Source of the DNA: Lachnoclostridium sp. UBA1175
GTDB lineage: Bacteria; Bacillota; Clostridia; Lachnospirales; Lachnospiraceae
DNA: 64,000 nucleotides
Direction: 5' to 3'
Assembly: GCA_002311665.1 (NCBI GenBank)
Contig: DBYX01000015.1
Span: 104,569 to 168,568, forward strand
The notes beneath the pieces were generated by a model. It saw nothing but the letters and a program-made list of their open reading frames with translations, had not been told where the DNA came from and searched no databases. Each line of letters starts with the position of its first letter. Position 1 is the stretch's first letter. Position numbers and translations under genes: made by a program. Below are positions 49,038-57,590 of the stretch, one piece after another.

Positions 49038-50516
49038 TTATTTGCCGCCGAGTTTTGCGAGCAGGCGCACCAAAAGGTTCCATGTGCGCTCCACCGAGGC
49101 AATCTCCATGCGCTCCGACGTCGTGTGAATGTCGTAAATGTTCGGGCCGAAGCTGATCGCGTCCGTCTCCGGCATATGCTCGATGATCAGGCCGCACTCG
49201 AGGCCCGCGTGGATCGTCTTCACGAGCGGCTCCTCGCCGTACACCTCGCGGTAGGTCTCCACCCACGTGTCACGCAGCGCCGACTCCGGGCGGAACTCCC
49301 AGCCGGGATACTCGCTGTGGCGCTCCGCGATGCCGCCGCACAGGGAGGTCAGCAGCGCGATCTTGTCGCCGAGCTGCTCCTTGCGAAGCGCGATCATACT
49401 GCGGACGGAACTGTCCACGACGACCGTGTCACCGACTGTCCGGATGATACCGACATTGTTCGAAGTCTCCACGAGCCCCTTCGGCTCCTCGCTCATCGCG
49501 CTCACGCCGAACGGCACGAGCAGCAGGAAATCGAGCACCTTCTCAAACGAGGCCGGGCTCATCACGCGGTAGCTTCCCTCGCGGATCATATGCTCGCCGC
49601 CGTCCTCGGTCTCCTCGAGCGTGAACGCAAGGTCCGGCTCCTGGCGGCGCAGTGTCGCGAGAAGCTTCCTCTCCGCGCTGTCGAACGCTCGGCATATCTC
49701 AAATCTCTCGTACTCGTTCACGCACAGCACCATCTCCGCGGACGTCGGGATCGCATTGTCCTTCTCGCCGCCCGAGATCCACAGGGGCTGCAGCATTTTC
49801 CCGCAATTCATCTCGCGGATCAGAAGCGCGAGGATCAGGATCGCATTCGCGCGGTTCTTGTCGATCTCCGTGCCGGAGTGGCCGCCGCGGCAGCCGGTCA
49901 CGGAAATCCGCAGCAGGCTTCCCGACACCGTGTCTCTCGTCACGGAAAATGTGGACATCTGCGTCAGTCCGCCCGCGCAGCCCGCGAGCAGAATTCCCTC
50001 GTCCTCGGAATCCAGGTTGAGCCAGCGGCGTCCCCGGACATCCGTCGCGAGAAGCTCTCGCGCACCGTCCATACCGGTCTCCTCGTCGACCGTCGCAACC
50101 AGCTCAAACGCCGGGTGCGCAATGTCATCCGCGTCGAGCAACGCAAGCCCGTAGGCAAGCGCGATGCCGTCGTCCCCGCCGAGCGAGGTTCCCTTCGCAT
50201 AAACGAACTGTCCGTCGTCCGAGACGGCGACGTCCAGCCCTTCCTTCTCCATATCCTTCGTGCAACCGTCCTCCTTCACCGCCACCATATCCATGTGGCC
50301 CTGGAGAACGATCGCCGGCGCACTCTCGCAGCCCGGCGTCGCGTCCTTGCGGATGATCACATTGCCGCAGGGTTCCGCGATGTACGCGAGCCCGCGGTCC
50401 TCCGCAAATTTCTGCAGATACGCACTGATCGCGCCGATGTTGCCCGACCCGTGCGGGATCGCGCAGATTTCCCCGAAATACTTCCATACACTGCTCGGTT
50501 TCAACTTATCCAACAT
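49038..50516 (-). CDS. pepD: aminoacyl-histidine dipeptidase (beta-Ala-His dipeptidase)
   Basis: 492 residues from the ATG at 50516, with GGAGG 8 bases upstream; an in-frame start at 50582 has none. M20-family zinc peptidase: LQGHMDMV (first His and Asp), GGDDGIALAYGLAL (bridging Asp), VDEETGMDGARE (general base Glu and Zn-ligand Glu), and NLDSEDEG. The inserted dimerisation domain lies in the middle. It splits Xaa-His and other dipeptides in the cytoplasm. Single gene with its own promoter. Confidence 0.95.
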   Translation of the reverse strand: MLDKLKPSSVWKYFGEICAIPHGSGNIGAISAYLQKFAEDRGLAYIAEPCGNVIIRKDATPGCESAPAIVLQGHMDMVAVKEDGCTKDMEKEGLDVAVSDDGQFVYAKGTSLGGDDGIALAYGLALLDADDIAHPAFELVATVDEETGMDGARELLATDVRGRRWLNLDSEDEGILLAGCAGGLTQMSTFSVTRDTVSGSLLRISVTGCRGGHSGTEIDKNRANAILILALLIREMNCGKMLQPLWISGGEKDNAIPTSAEMVLCVNEYERFEICRAFDSAERKLLATLRRQEPDLAFTLEETEDGGEHMIREGSYRVMSPASFEKVLDFLLLVPFGVSAMSEEPKGLVETSNNVGIIRTVGDTVVVDSSVRSMIALRKEQLGDKIALLTSLCGGIAERHSEYPGWEFRPESALRDTWVETYREVYGEEPLVKTIHAGLECGLIIEHMPETDAISFGPNIYDIHTTSERMEIASVERTWNLLVRLLAKLGGK

Positions 50517-50550
50517 ACCTTTTCCCTCCGTTCTTACGGCTGTCACCCGT

Positions 50551-50579
50551 AGAATACCACAGTTTACCATGTCTTTCAA
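50551..50579 (-). promoter_or_regulatory. promoter of pepD
   Basis: On the minus strand TTGAAA (50579-50574), 17 bases, TATTCT (50556-50551), preceded by TGG. Confidence 0.65.
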
Positions 50580-50589
50580 CACGAAAGAA

Positions 50590-50615
50590 GCCGGAAGACT
50601 TTTGAAGTCTCCCGG
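50590..50615 (-). terminator. terminator of the HK-RR two-component operon
   Basis: GCCGG-AGACTT pairs with AAGTCT-CCGGC with one bulge around a 3-base loop; on the minus strand the tail is CTTCTTTC. It lies about 250 bases after the regulator stop, just upstream of the pepD promoter. Confidence 0.6.
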
Positions 50616-50863
50616 CCCTTCCGGAAAGTGTTAATAACAAAGGTGAATACTGTCGCATGTTATGGTTTGGAAAGTGATATTATGTCAGACAATGAATCTG
50701 CTCTTGTTCTCTTCTGACTGCAGTATAACACGCTTTCCCGCGCGCTTCAATCCCGCGCTTCCGTCCGCTCTCCCAGTGCGACTGTGAATTGTTCGAAAAA
50801 TCGTCGTTTATGTAATATTTTCCGTCAAAACGGCATTAATGAAGCATCCCTGTCACCGCACGG
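50616..50863. other. gap between pepD and the response regulator, nothing firm
   Basis: No gene or known RNA is seen. The stretch is A/T-richer than its surroundings and holds TCAGA...TCTGA repeats near 50692-50733. It would be the 3' untranslated part of the two-component transcript. Confidence 0.4.
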
Positions 50864-51586
50864 TCAGATCTTGAAGCGGTATCCGACGCCCCAGATGGTC
50901 TCGATGTATTGCGGATTGGAGGTGCTGACCTCGATCTTCTCACGGATCTTCTTGATGTGCACCGTCACCGTCGCGACCTCGCCGACCGCCTCCATATCCC
51001 AGATGGCGCGGAACAGCTCGTCCTTCGTGAACACGCGGTTCGGATGCTCCGCAAGGAACGTGAGAAGGTCGAACTCCTTGTTGGTCATGATCTTCTCCTC
51101 GCCGCCCACATACACGCGGCGCGCGTCCTTGTCAATGCGCAGCCCGCGGATCTCCACCATACGGTTCCGCTGCCCTGCAGCGGAATCCCTGTGCGCCGCG
51201 CTTCCCACCAGGCGCTCGTACCGCGCCAGATGCGCCTTCACGCGCGCGGTCAGCTCGCTCGGACTGAACGGCTTCGTGATATAGTCGTCCGCGCCGAACC
51301 CGAGCCCGCGGATCTTGTCCAGATCGTCCTTCTTCGCGGACACCATCAGGATCGGAAGGTCCTTCTTCTCGCGCACTCCGCGGCACACCTCAAAACCGTC
51401 CGTGCCGGGAAGCATCAGATCCAGGATGATCAGGCTGAAATCCTCCGAGAGGGCGCGTAGCAAGCCCGTGTCGCCGTCGTGCGCAATCTGCACGCGGTAC
51501 CCGGCCTGTTCGAGATAATCCCGCTCCAGCTCCGCGATCGCATCCTCATCCTCGATGATCAGGATGGTTTGTTTTTCTTTTTCCAT
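50864..51586 (-). CDS. response regulator, OmpR/PhoB family
   Basis: 240 residues, GGGAGG before the ATG. Receiver domain with IIEDEDAIAE (acidic pocket), LIILDLMLPGTDG (phospho-acceptor Asp about residue 56), MVSAKKD (Ser switch) and DYITKPF (Lys). The C-terminal winged helix (about 140-240) ends in VWGVGYRFK-like TIWGVGYRFKI. Overlaps the 3' end of the kinase gene upstream by 28 bases, so the order is kinase then regulator, opposite to many such pairs. Targets are unknown; the LCP gene lies just upstream of the pair. Confidence 0.95.
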   Translation of the reverse strand: MEKEKQTILIIEDEDAIAELERDYLEQAGYRVQIAHDGDTGLLRALSEDFSLIILDLMLPGTDGFEVCRGVREKKDLPILMVSAKKDDLDKIRGLGFGADDYITKPFSPSELTARVKAHLARYERLVGSAAHRDSAAGQRNRMVEIRGLRIDKDARRVYVGGEEKIMTNKEFDLLTFLAEHPNRVFTKDELFRAIWDMEAVGEVATVTVHIKKIREKIEVSTSNPQYIETIWGVGYRFKI

Positions 51587-53124
51587 CGTTTGCCTCCCTT
51601 TCCCGATGCCTCGGCATCATTGTCTTCCGCAGTCCCGGTGACGACGCCCGCCGCCCTCTTCGGCAGCGAGAAACGCACCGTCGTCCCTTCGCCCCACACA
51701 CTCTCGGCCGCTGCCGTGCCCCCGTGCGCTTCCACGATCGATTTTACGATGGAGAGCCCGAGGCCGCTGCCGCCTTTCTTCGTTCCCCGCGAGCTGTCTG
51801 CGCGGTAGAACCGGTCGAACACATACGGGATATCACTCTTGTGGATACCGCTTCCGTTGTCCGTCACCGCGATCCACACAAACTCGCCGTCCTCCGTCAC
51901 CGTCATCGTGATGCGGCCCGGCGTCTTGTCCATATATTTGATGGAATTGCCCACAATGTTGATGATGACGCGCTTGATGTGCTCCGGATCGAAGAGAGCC
52001 GTCGTGCCCGGCGCGCTGTGATCCTCGTACCGGAACTCAAAACCGATCGTCTCCATATCGAAGCTCAGCTCCTCGATGCAGTCCTCCAGGAACTCGCGGA
52101 TCGGAAGCACACGGAAATCGTACGTCATCGCTTTCTGCTCGATCTTCGCGTAGAAGCCGAGCTCGTCGACCATCCGCTCCATATCCGCCGCCTTGGTGTA
52201 GATCGTGCGGTAGTAGCGGTCCTGTTTCTCCGGCGTGTCCGCCACCCCGTCGAGAAGGCCCTCGGAGTATCCCTTGATGGCCGTGAGCGGCGTCTTCATA
52301 TCATGGCTGATGTTGGAGATCATCTCCCGGGCCTCCTGCTGGTACCGCAGCCGCTGCTCGGAGAGCTCCTTCAGGTGCTGCCGCATCGACTCGAAATCCT
52401 GCTGCAGCTGCCCGATCTCATCCTTCTTTCCGACCGAGACCTCGCCGTCAAGGTTGCCCTCGCTGATCTGATTAGCCGCGTGACTCAGCTCCGTGAGCGG
52501 TCGCACGATGCTTCGGTAGAGCCATTTTACCACGATAAACGTCGTGATCACCAGCGCGATGAGCAGCGCGATAAGCGCCTCGACGAGCGTGCGCCGCCAC
52601 TGCGGCAGCAAATGGTTGATGTCCGTGATCAAAAACAGCGTCGCTTCCTTCCCCTCCGCCGTCCGGTAATCGATCTGGCGGATCAGGGCATGCGACTCGC
52701 CCTCCAGGAACATGCTCTTCCCCTCGGTGCTCTCATCGCCGCGGTATTCCGGCAGCCGTCCCGCCATCGTCTCGTAAAAATCCTCGTCGCCGACGTAGAC
52801 CATCTCTCCGTCCTCACGGATGCTGAGGAAGGAAAATTTGTCCTTGAGATCCCGGTTTCGCTCCTCCAGCCAGCTTCGGTCCGACAACAGCTGCGGTGTC
52901 GTCTCCACGGTCTTGAGCAGCTCGTTGAAATCGTCCTTGACCAGCCCTTCGAAGAGCGTTGGTGAGTTCTGTATGATCTCGACCATGTTGGTGTTCGTAT
53001 TGTAGTTGGCGGAGATCAGTTGCACCTGAAAATGCAGGATCAGCCACACCACAACCGCGATCAGCAGAAGCGGAAGCAGCAGACACAGGATGATCGACAC
53101 AAGAATTCGTTTGCGTAAGCGCAT
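51559..53124 (-). CDS. sensor histidine kinase
   Basis: 521 residues; ATG at 53124 with AAAGGAGG upstream. Helix 1 (about 7-32), an outward sensor region (about 33-165), helix 2 (about 172-192), HAMP (about 193-245), HisKA with phosphorylated His in NISHDMKTPLTAIKG (about 270), and HATPase with GNSIKYMD (N box), DNGSGI (G1) and GSGLGLSI (G2). Complete and typical. It is transcribed before its partner. Confidence 0.95.
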   Translation of the reverse strand: MRLRKRILVSIILCLLLPLLLIAVVVWLILHFQVQLISANYNTNTNMVEIIQNSPTLFEGLVKDDFNELLKTVETTPQLLSDRSWLEERNRDLKDKFSFLSIREDGEMVYVGDEDFYETMAGRLPEYRGDESTEGKSMFLEGESHALIRQIDYRTAEGKEATLFLITDINHLLPQWRRTLVEALIALLIALVITTFIVVKWLYRSIVRPLTELSHAANQISEGNLDGEVSVGKKDEIGQLQQDFESMRQHLKELSEQRLRYQQEAREMISNISHDMKTPLTAIKGYSEGLLDGVADTPEKQDRYYRTIYTKAADMERMVDELGFYAKIEQKAMTYDFRVLPIREFLEDCIEELSFDMETIGFEFRYEDHSAPGTTALFDPEHIKRVIINIVGNSIKYMDKTPGRITMTVTEDGEFVWIAVTDNGSGIHKSDIPYVFDRFYRADSSRGTKKGGSGLGLSIVKSIVEAHGGTAAAESVWGEGTTVRFSLPKRAAGVVTGTAEDNDAEASGKGGKRWKKKNKPS

Positions 53125-53248
53125 CGGCTGCCTCCTTTGAAACGGGAAATCTCCGGAATATGAGGAATGCGGCGCAGGGTTTCTCCCGCGCCGCACAAGT
53201 TCATCGCAATACGGCTTCGATACTGTCCGCCGTCACAATACGGTGTCC

Positions 53249-55489
53249 TTACTTCAGCGTATCCTTCAGGACACTCGAAGCCTTGTTGATGGAAGCCTGG
53301 TTCAGAAGGGACACCCACAACTTCTTTCCGCGGTAACTGTAGCAATACTGGTAACTGCTGGAACCGGTCGTATTATAGCTGCTCACGCTCCATTTTGCGC
53401 CGTCTCCCAACTGCATCGTCGCGAGTGACACCAGCTGCTGGAACGTGATATCCGTCTGCGTGCACGTCGATATGCTGCTGATCAGCGACTGGTACTTCGA
53501 GAGCACGGAAGGCGAGGTCAGCTTGTTGATGATTCCCTTGAGAACCTCCATCTGATGCTTGCCTCGCGTGACATCGCCGCCCGGGACGCCCTTGCGCTCA
53601 CGCGCGAAGAGCAGGGCCGTGCTGCCGTCGAGATGGATGAGTCCCTTCGGAAAATGCAGTCCGCCGCTGTACGTCGTAAACTCATACAGCGATTCGACGT
53701 CCACACCGCCGAGCAGGTTGATGATCTTGATCATGCTCGAGAAGTTCAGGCGCACGTAGAAATCGATCTCAATCCCGTACAGGTTCTCAAGCGTCGCCAT
53801 GGAGTAATCCACGCCGTACAGACCTGCGTGCGTCAGTTTGTCTCTCTGCGAGGACGTCTTGCCCGGAATGTGCACATACGCATCTCGGGGCGTCGTGACC
53901 ATCGTGATCTTCTTGGTTCTCGGATTGATCGCGAGGAGGAGGTTCACATCGCTTCGGCTTCTCACGCTGACATCGCCGTAGCGGTCGATACCGCTGATGT
54001 AGACGATGAACGACTCCTTCGTCAGATCCTTGTTGGAATTGTCCTTGCGGGGCACCTTGGGCATCGTCGTAGGGGTAGGCCCTGCCGGCGTCGGTGCCGA
54101 TTTCTTCGGTGTCGGTGTAGCGGACACACCCGGCGCGAGCGTCGGTGTCGGTGTCGGCGTCACTCCCTGAGGAAGCGTGGGCGTCGCCGACGGATCGTCG
54201 GGATAGTCCGGATCATCGGGATCGATCGGCTCCGGATCCTCCTCGATAAACTCGATCTGTACTCTCTCGATCACGCGGGCGTCATCGATGAACACGTACT
54301 GAACCTCGGGGTTGTCCGTCTCCAGCTCGATCATATCCGCGAAGATGCTTTCGAAAAATACGGCCTTCACCTCGCCGGAGTAGATGGCTTCCGCCAACTC
54401 CTCATACGAGTCATACTCTTTCGTCTGAAAATCCACTCCGATATTGGCGTGAAGTTTCTCGAGCGCGCTCGCCATCGCCTTCTCGCGGCCGTTCGAGGAA
54501 TATCCCACCGTATAACCGGCGATCTCGGATCCCTTCTGCGCCGCATCATTGTTCAAAACATAGAGACAGTACTCTTCGTACTGCGTCGCCTCGTCGGCGT
54601 TGATGCCGACCGCGTTGCTCGTGTTCTTCTGAATGTGTGCCGCGCTGAAAACCATCAGAAGGATCATGCACGACAGCACAACGGAAGTGTATTTGCCGAC
54701 GATCTGCAGGTTCTTAAGATAGTGAAGCAGCATCGCCAACGCGAGCAGAAATGCCAGGATCAGTGCCGTCCATGTCAGTATGTGGGCCGGCTCCTTCTTG
54801 CTGATAAAGCGGTACGCCAGCTCCAGGAGCGAGGTCATCTCCTTCTTGCGGCACAGCGCCGAGAAGCAGTAGATGAACGTGATCGCCTGTCCCACGACAA
54901 CCGCGACGGAAACCCAGTGATTAATCTCGTCGGCGAACCACCAGTAGACGAGCATACAAGCCGCGCAGAGCGCGAACATCACGATGTTGATACCGGCGCT
55001 GATCAGCTCGTTGCGGTATCTGAGAGCGACGTAGACCGACGAACCGAACATCGCGACCACGCACGCGGATTCCACGATACACACGGAAAGCCAGCGGCCT
55101 TTTTCCTTCTTCGGCTCAAAGAAATACATTCCGGCGCAGCACGCTGCGATAAGCAGGCACTGCAGGATGATAAACATCAGTTCCTTGAACCCGAGGACCT
55201 TCTTGAATCCCATCGTCGCCGCGGAGACGATCCAGAACAGGACTTCCACGGCGCTGATCGCACCGAGGTAATAGATCCTCTTCTTCGTCATCGGGATCAG
55301 ATAGTATCCGACGAAGGTGATTGCAATCATCAACAGCAACAGCGCCATCTCCTGAAGAGCCAGCGGCACCGTCACTTTAGAGATGCTGGCCTCCTTGACG
55401 ATCGCCACATCCACAACGAAGAACAAAAGCATCAGTTGTGAATACAACAGCATCGCCGAGAGACCTGCTCTCGATTTTTTGTACGTCAT
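53249..55489 (-). CDS. LytR-CpsA-Psr (LCP) family wall-polymer transferase with large membrane part
   Basis: 746 residues; ATG at 55489 has GGGAGG 4 bases upstream. The first 300 residues hold about nine membrane helices, far more than the single helix of classical LCP proteins. A mixed alpha/beta region (about 330-430, EIAGYTVGYSSNGREKAMAS) looks like a small binding-protein lobe. A Pro/Thr linker (about 450-510) follows, then the LCP domain (about 525-735, with DVNLLLAINPRTKKI, TTPRDAY, INLLGGVDV and LLFARERKG for the conserved Arg and Asp residues). LCP enzymes attach teichoic acids or capsule to peptidoglycan outside the membrane. A hairpin-rich 93-base gap separates it from the gene upstream. 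Confidence 0.92.
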   Translation of the reverse strand: MTYKKSRAGLSAMLLYSQLMLLFFVVDVAIVKEASISKVTVPLALQEMALLLLMIAITFVGYYLIPMTKKRIYYLGAISAVEVLFWIVSAATMGFKKVLGFKELMFIILQCLLIAACCAGMYFFEPKKEKGRWLSVCIVESACVVAMFGSSVYVALRYRNELISAGINIVMFALCAACMLVYWWFADEINHWVSVAVVVGQAITFIYCFSALCRKKEMTSLLELAYRFISKKEPAHILTWTALILAFLLALAMLLHYLKNLQIVGKYTSVVLSCMILLMVFSAAHIQKNTSNAVGINADEATQYEEYCLYVLNNDAAQKGSEIAGYTVGYSSNGREKAMASALEKLHANIGVDFQTKEYDSYEELAEAIYSGEVKAVFFESIFADMIELETDNPEVQYVFIDDARVIERVQIEFIEEDPEPIDPDDPDYPDDPSATPTLPQGVTPTPTPTLAPGVSATPTPKKSAPTPAGPTPTTMPKVPRKDNSNKDLTKESFIVYISGIDRYGDVSVRSRSDVNLLLAINPRTKKITMVTTPRDAYVHIPGKTSSQRDKLTHAGLYGVDYSMATLENLYGIEIDFYVRLNFSSMIKIINLLGGVDVESLYEFTTYSGGLHFPKGLIHLDGSTALLFARERKGVPGGDVTRGKHQMEVLKGIINKLTSPSVLSKYQSLISSISTCTQTDITFQQLVSLATMQLGDGAKWSVSSYNTTGSSSYQYCYSYRGKKLWVSLLNQASINKASSVLKDTLK

Positions 55490-55505
55490 AATTCCTCCCT
55501 GACAA

Positions 55506-55566
55506 GCGCCCCGAAACGGGCGCCGCGCATTACATATTCTGCGGGGTTGCGGTTTGGGAAACCGCA
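55506..55566. repeat. two hairpins between the zinc-ribbon and LCP genes
   Basis: GGCGCCCG-TTTC-GGGGCGC type stem at 55506-55522 (read on the minus strand) and TGCGGTTT-GGG-AAACCGCA at 55548-55566, perfect 8-base arms. No T-tail follows either, so they are more likely mRNA-stabilising or attenuating than clean terminators. Confidence 0.5.
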
Positions 55567-55582
55567 CCTTCACGGCTTACCC

Positions 55583-56686
55583 CTACAGTTTCGTACCGCA
55601 CTGCGGGCAGAAATTCGGAGCGTTGTCAGCGTCCGCCTTCCAACCGCAATTGCCGCAGAACTTCACCTTGCCGGGCTTCGGCTGTCCGCAGTTCTTGCAG
55701 AACGCACCGTCGTTGTTCACACCACAGCTCGGGCAGGTCCAACCTTCCTGTGCGGCGGGCTTCGGCTGTCCGCAATTCTTGCAGAAAGCGCCGTCGTTGT
55801 TCACGCCGCAGCTCGGGCATACCCAGTCTTTCTGTGCAACGGGCTTCGCCTGTCCGCAGTTCTTGCAGAAAGCGCCGTCGTTGCTCACACCGCAGCTCGG
55901 GCAGGTCCAGTTGATCGTCGACGCAACCGTGCCGGCCGCTGCCGTCGCCGTGTTCGCAGCTGCGTTAGCCACATTGGACACACCGGCGCCTGCCGCCGTG
56001 AAAACGGCCGCTGCCGTCGCGAGCACGTCCTGACGGATGCCCGAAGGGCTCAGATCCGGTCTGCCGTTATCGAAGGAGGTGACCCCGCCGGCCTGACCGA
56101 GAAGCGCCCTGCGTGCCTGATCGGCGATAACCTCATAGTTGTGGTAGTTCGCCGAGTGAAGGCCCTCAACCTTGGACGAGTTGAGCTTGACGGAAATCTC
56201 GTTAAACCAGCGCCAGTTCAACATAAGATCGATCTTGAAATCATAGAAATAGCGATAGCGCGGAGGGTTGAAGCTCACGCGGTTGCCGTTCGCATCCTTC
56301 GTGTACTCCTCCTCGCGGATCTCCTTGACGTCCGTGTTGCAGGACGTGATCGCCGTGATCGGAATGATATCCGGGTTGTCCTTCTCGAAGTTGCCCGCCG
56401 AAGCGTACGTCACGAGGAAGTTCTGTCCCGCGGCATCGAGGTAGATCTTCTGGCTGTCACCGAACACGCTGCCCACGACGAACGAAGCAAGTTTCGCGCG
56501 GTTCTGCTCACGCTCGGTGAGATGCTGCTTCATCTCCTCGACCGTCGTCTTTCTCCGGCCGTTGAAAAACGGAGACATCTTCTTGTTGCAGGCAGAGCAC
56601 ATATTGCCGTCCTCGAGCTTGTGATTGCCGAGGAAACTGATCTTCTCGCCGCAAATATCGCAGAATTTCTTGTCAAATAATCCCAT
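55583..56686 (-). CDS. DUF4428-like protein with tandem zinc ribbons
   Basis: 367 residues; the ATG at 56686 fits GGAGG 8 bases upstream, and a TTG 6 bases earlier is less likely. An N-terminal zinc-binding domain (CDICGEKISF ... CSACNKK, DUF4428-like, about 7-37) and a mixed domain to about 200 are followed by an Ala-rich stretch (about 220-255). Three near-identical 28-residue zinc ribbons come next (W.CPSCG..NDGAFCKNCGQ) and a last one (CGNCGWKADADNAPNFCPQC). Presumably cytoplasmic; no enzyme motif. The ribbons look like recent duplications. Confidence 0.85.
   Translation of the reverse strand: MGLFDKKFCDICGEKISFLGNHKLEDGNMCSACNKKMSPFFNGRRKTTVEEMKQHLTEREQNRAKLASFVVGSVFGDSQKIYLDAAGQNFLVTYASAGNFEKDNPDIIPITAITSCNTDVKEIREEEYTKDANGNRVSFNPPRYRYFYDFKIDLMLNWRWFNEISVKLNSSKVEGLHSANYHNYEVIADQARRALLGQAGGVTSFDNGRPDLSPSGIRQDVLATAAAVFTAAGAGVSNVANAAANTATAAAGTVASTINWTCPSCGVSNDGAFCKNCGQAKPVAQKDWVCPSCGVNNDGAFCKNCGQPKPAAQEGWTCPSCGVNNDGAFCKNCGQPKPGKVKFCGNCGWKADADNAPNFCPQCGTKL
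55662..55908 (-). repeat. three tandem 84-bp zinc-ribbon repeats
   Basis: Each unit encodes CPSCG..NDGAFCKNCGQ..P and is nearly identical at DNA level (recurring TTCTTGCAGAA(C/A)GC and CTCGGGCA on the plus strand). Copy number could vary by slippage. Confidence 0.8.
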
Positions 56687-56733
56687 GTTCAAATCCTCCT
56701 TATCTCATAGGCGGCCGCAACACCGCCGCGTAC

Positions 56734-56762
56734 ACTATAGCACAAAACCCCGAAAATGTAAA
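56734..56762 (-). promoter_or_regulatory. promoter of the zinc-ribbon gene
   Basis: On the minus strand TTTACA (56762-56757), 17 bases, TATAGT (56739-56734), about 48 bases before the start. Confidence 0.75.
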
Positions 56763-56804
56763 ATCCGGCAGAAATCCGCCTGGAATTCAGGCACAATTTT
56801 CCGC

Positions 56805-57572
56805 TCAATCTTTCTTCTCACTGGCCACGAATGCGGAAAATGCCATCCCCGTATAACGCTTGAAGCAGCGGCTGAAATAGTTCGGGTCCGGCACGCCGAC
56901 TTCCGCGGCAATCTGGTACATCGGCTTCCCCGCGAGCGCCGCCCGCTTCGCGTGCTCGATGCGGCACTTGTTCAGGTAGTCGACGAAGCTCTCGCCGGTC
57001 TCGTTTTTGAACTTCCGGCTTAAGTAGCTTGGATTGAACCCGAACGCATTCGCCACCTTCGTCAGGTTCAGGTCGGTTTCGAAATATCTCGTCTGGATGT
57101 ACTCGCGCACCTTCTCGATCCCGTGGGACATGCGCCCCTGCTCGAGAACGCTGTCATTTTCCAGAACCTCGGGCTCCTCGCCGCGCGCCTCGCGCTGCTC
57201 GTTGAGGTGCAGAAACAGTCTCTTCAGCGTCTCGTTGATGTCCGCCTTCTCGATCGGCTTCAGGCGGTAGTCAAACACGCCGATGCCGATGCACTCACGC
57301 GCGTACTGGAACTCGTCGTACGCCGAGAGCACGACGATCGCCAGCTGCGGATACCGCTCCTTGGCCAACTTGGAGAACTCGATACCGTCCATGAACGGCA
57401 TCTGCACGTCGACAAAACACACGTCCGGCTGCAGCTCGTCAATCGTGTTGATCGCCTCGATCCCGCTCGCCGCCGTCCCGACGATCTCCATGTTGAACGA
57501 AGCCCAGTCGATGGTCTTCGACAGGATCTTGTAGATCGCGGGCTCATCATCAATGATCATTACTCGATACAT
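56805..57572 (-). CDS. response regulator with AraC-type DNA-binding domain (YesN-like)
   Basis: 255 residues; ATG at 57572 after GGAGG, with GTG at 57578 as a weaker choice. Receiver: MIIDDEPAI, CFVDVQMPFMDG (Asp about 53), LSAYDEF and LKPIEKAD. After a linker, two helix-turn-helix motifs of the AraC family (about 150-250: LTKVANAFGFNPSYLSRKFK and IAAEVGVPDPNYFSRCFKRY). YesN-like regulators commonly switch on carbohydrate uptake or degradation. Encoded 18 bases after its kinase. Confidence 0.95.
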   Translation of the reverse strand: MYRVMIIDDEPAIYKILSKTIDWASFNMEIVGTAASGIEAINTIDELQPDVCFVDVQMPFMDGIEFSKLAKERYPQLAIVVLSAYDEFQYARECIGIGVFDYRLKPIEKADINETLKRLFLHLNEQREARGEEPEVLENDSVLEQGRMSHGIEKVREYIQTRYFETDLNLTKVANAFGFNPSYLSRKFKNETGESFVDYLNKCRIEHAKRAALAGKPMYQIAAEVGVPDPNYFSRCFKRYTGMAFSAFVASEKKD

Positions 57573-57590
57573 ACACACCTCCGCACAGGA

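Noticed and set aside
50640..50863. Possible small RNA in the A/T-rich gap
   Set aside because: No convincing promoter-terminator pair; the stretch is more simply the 3' part of the two-component transcript.
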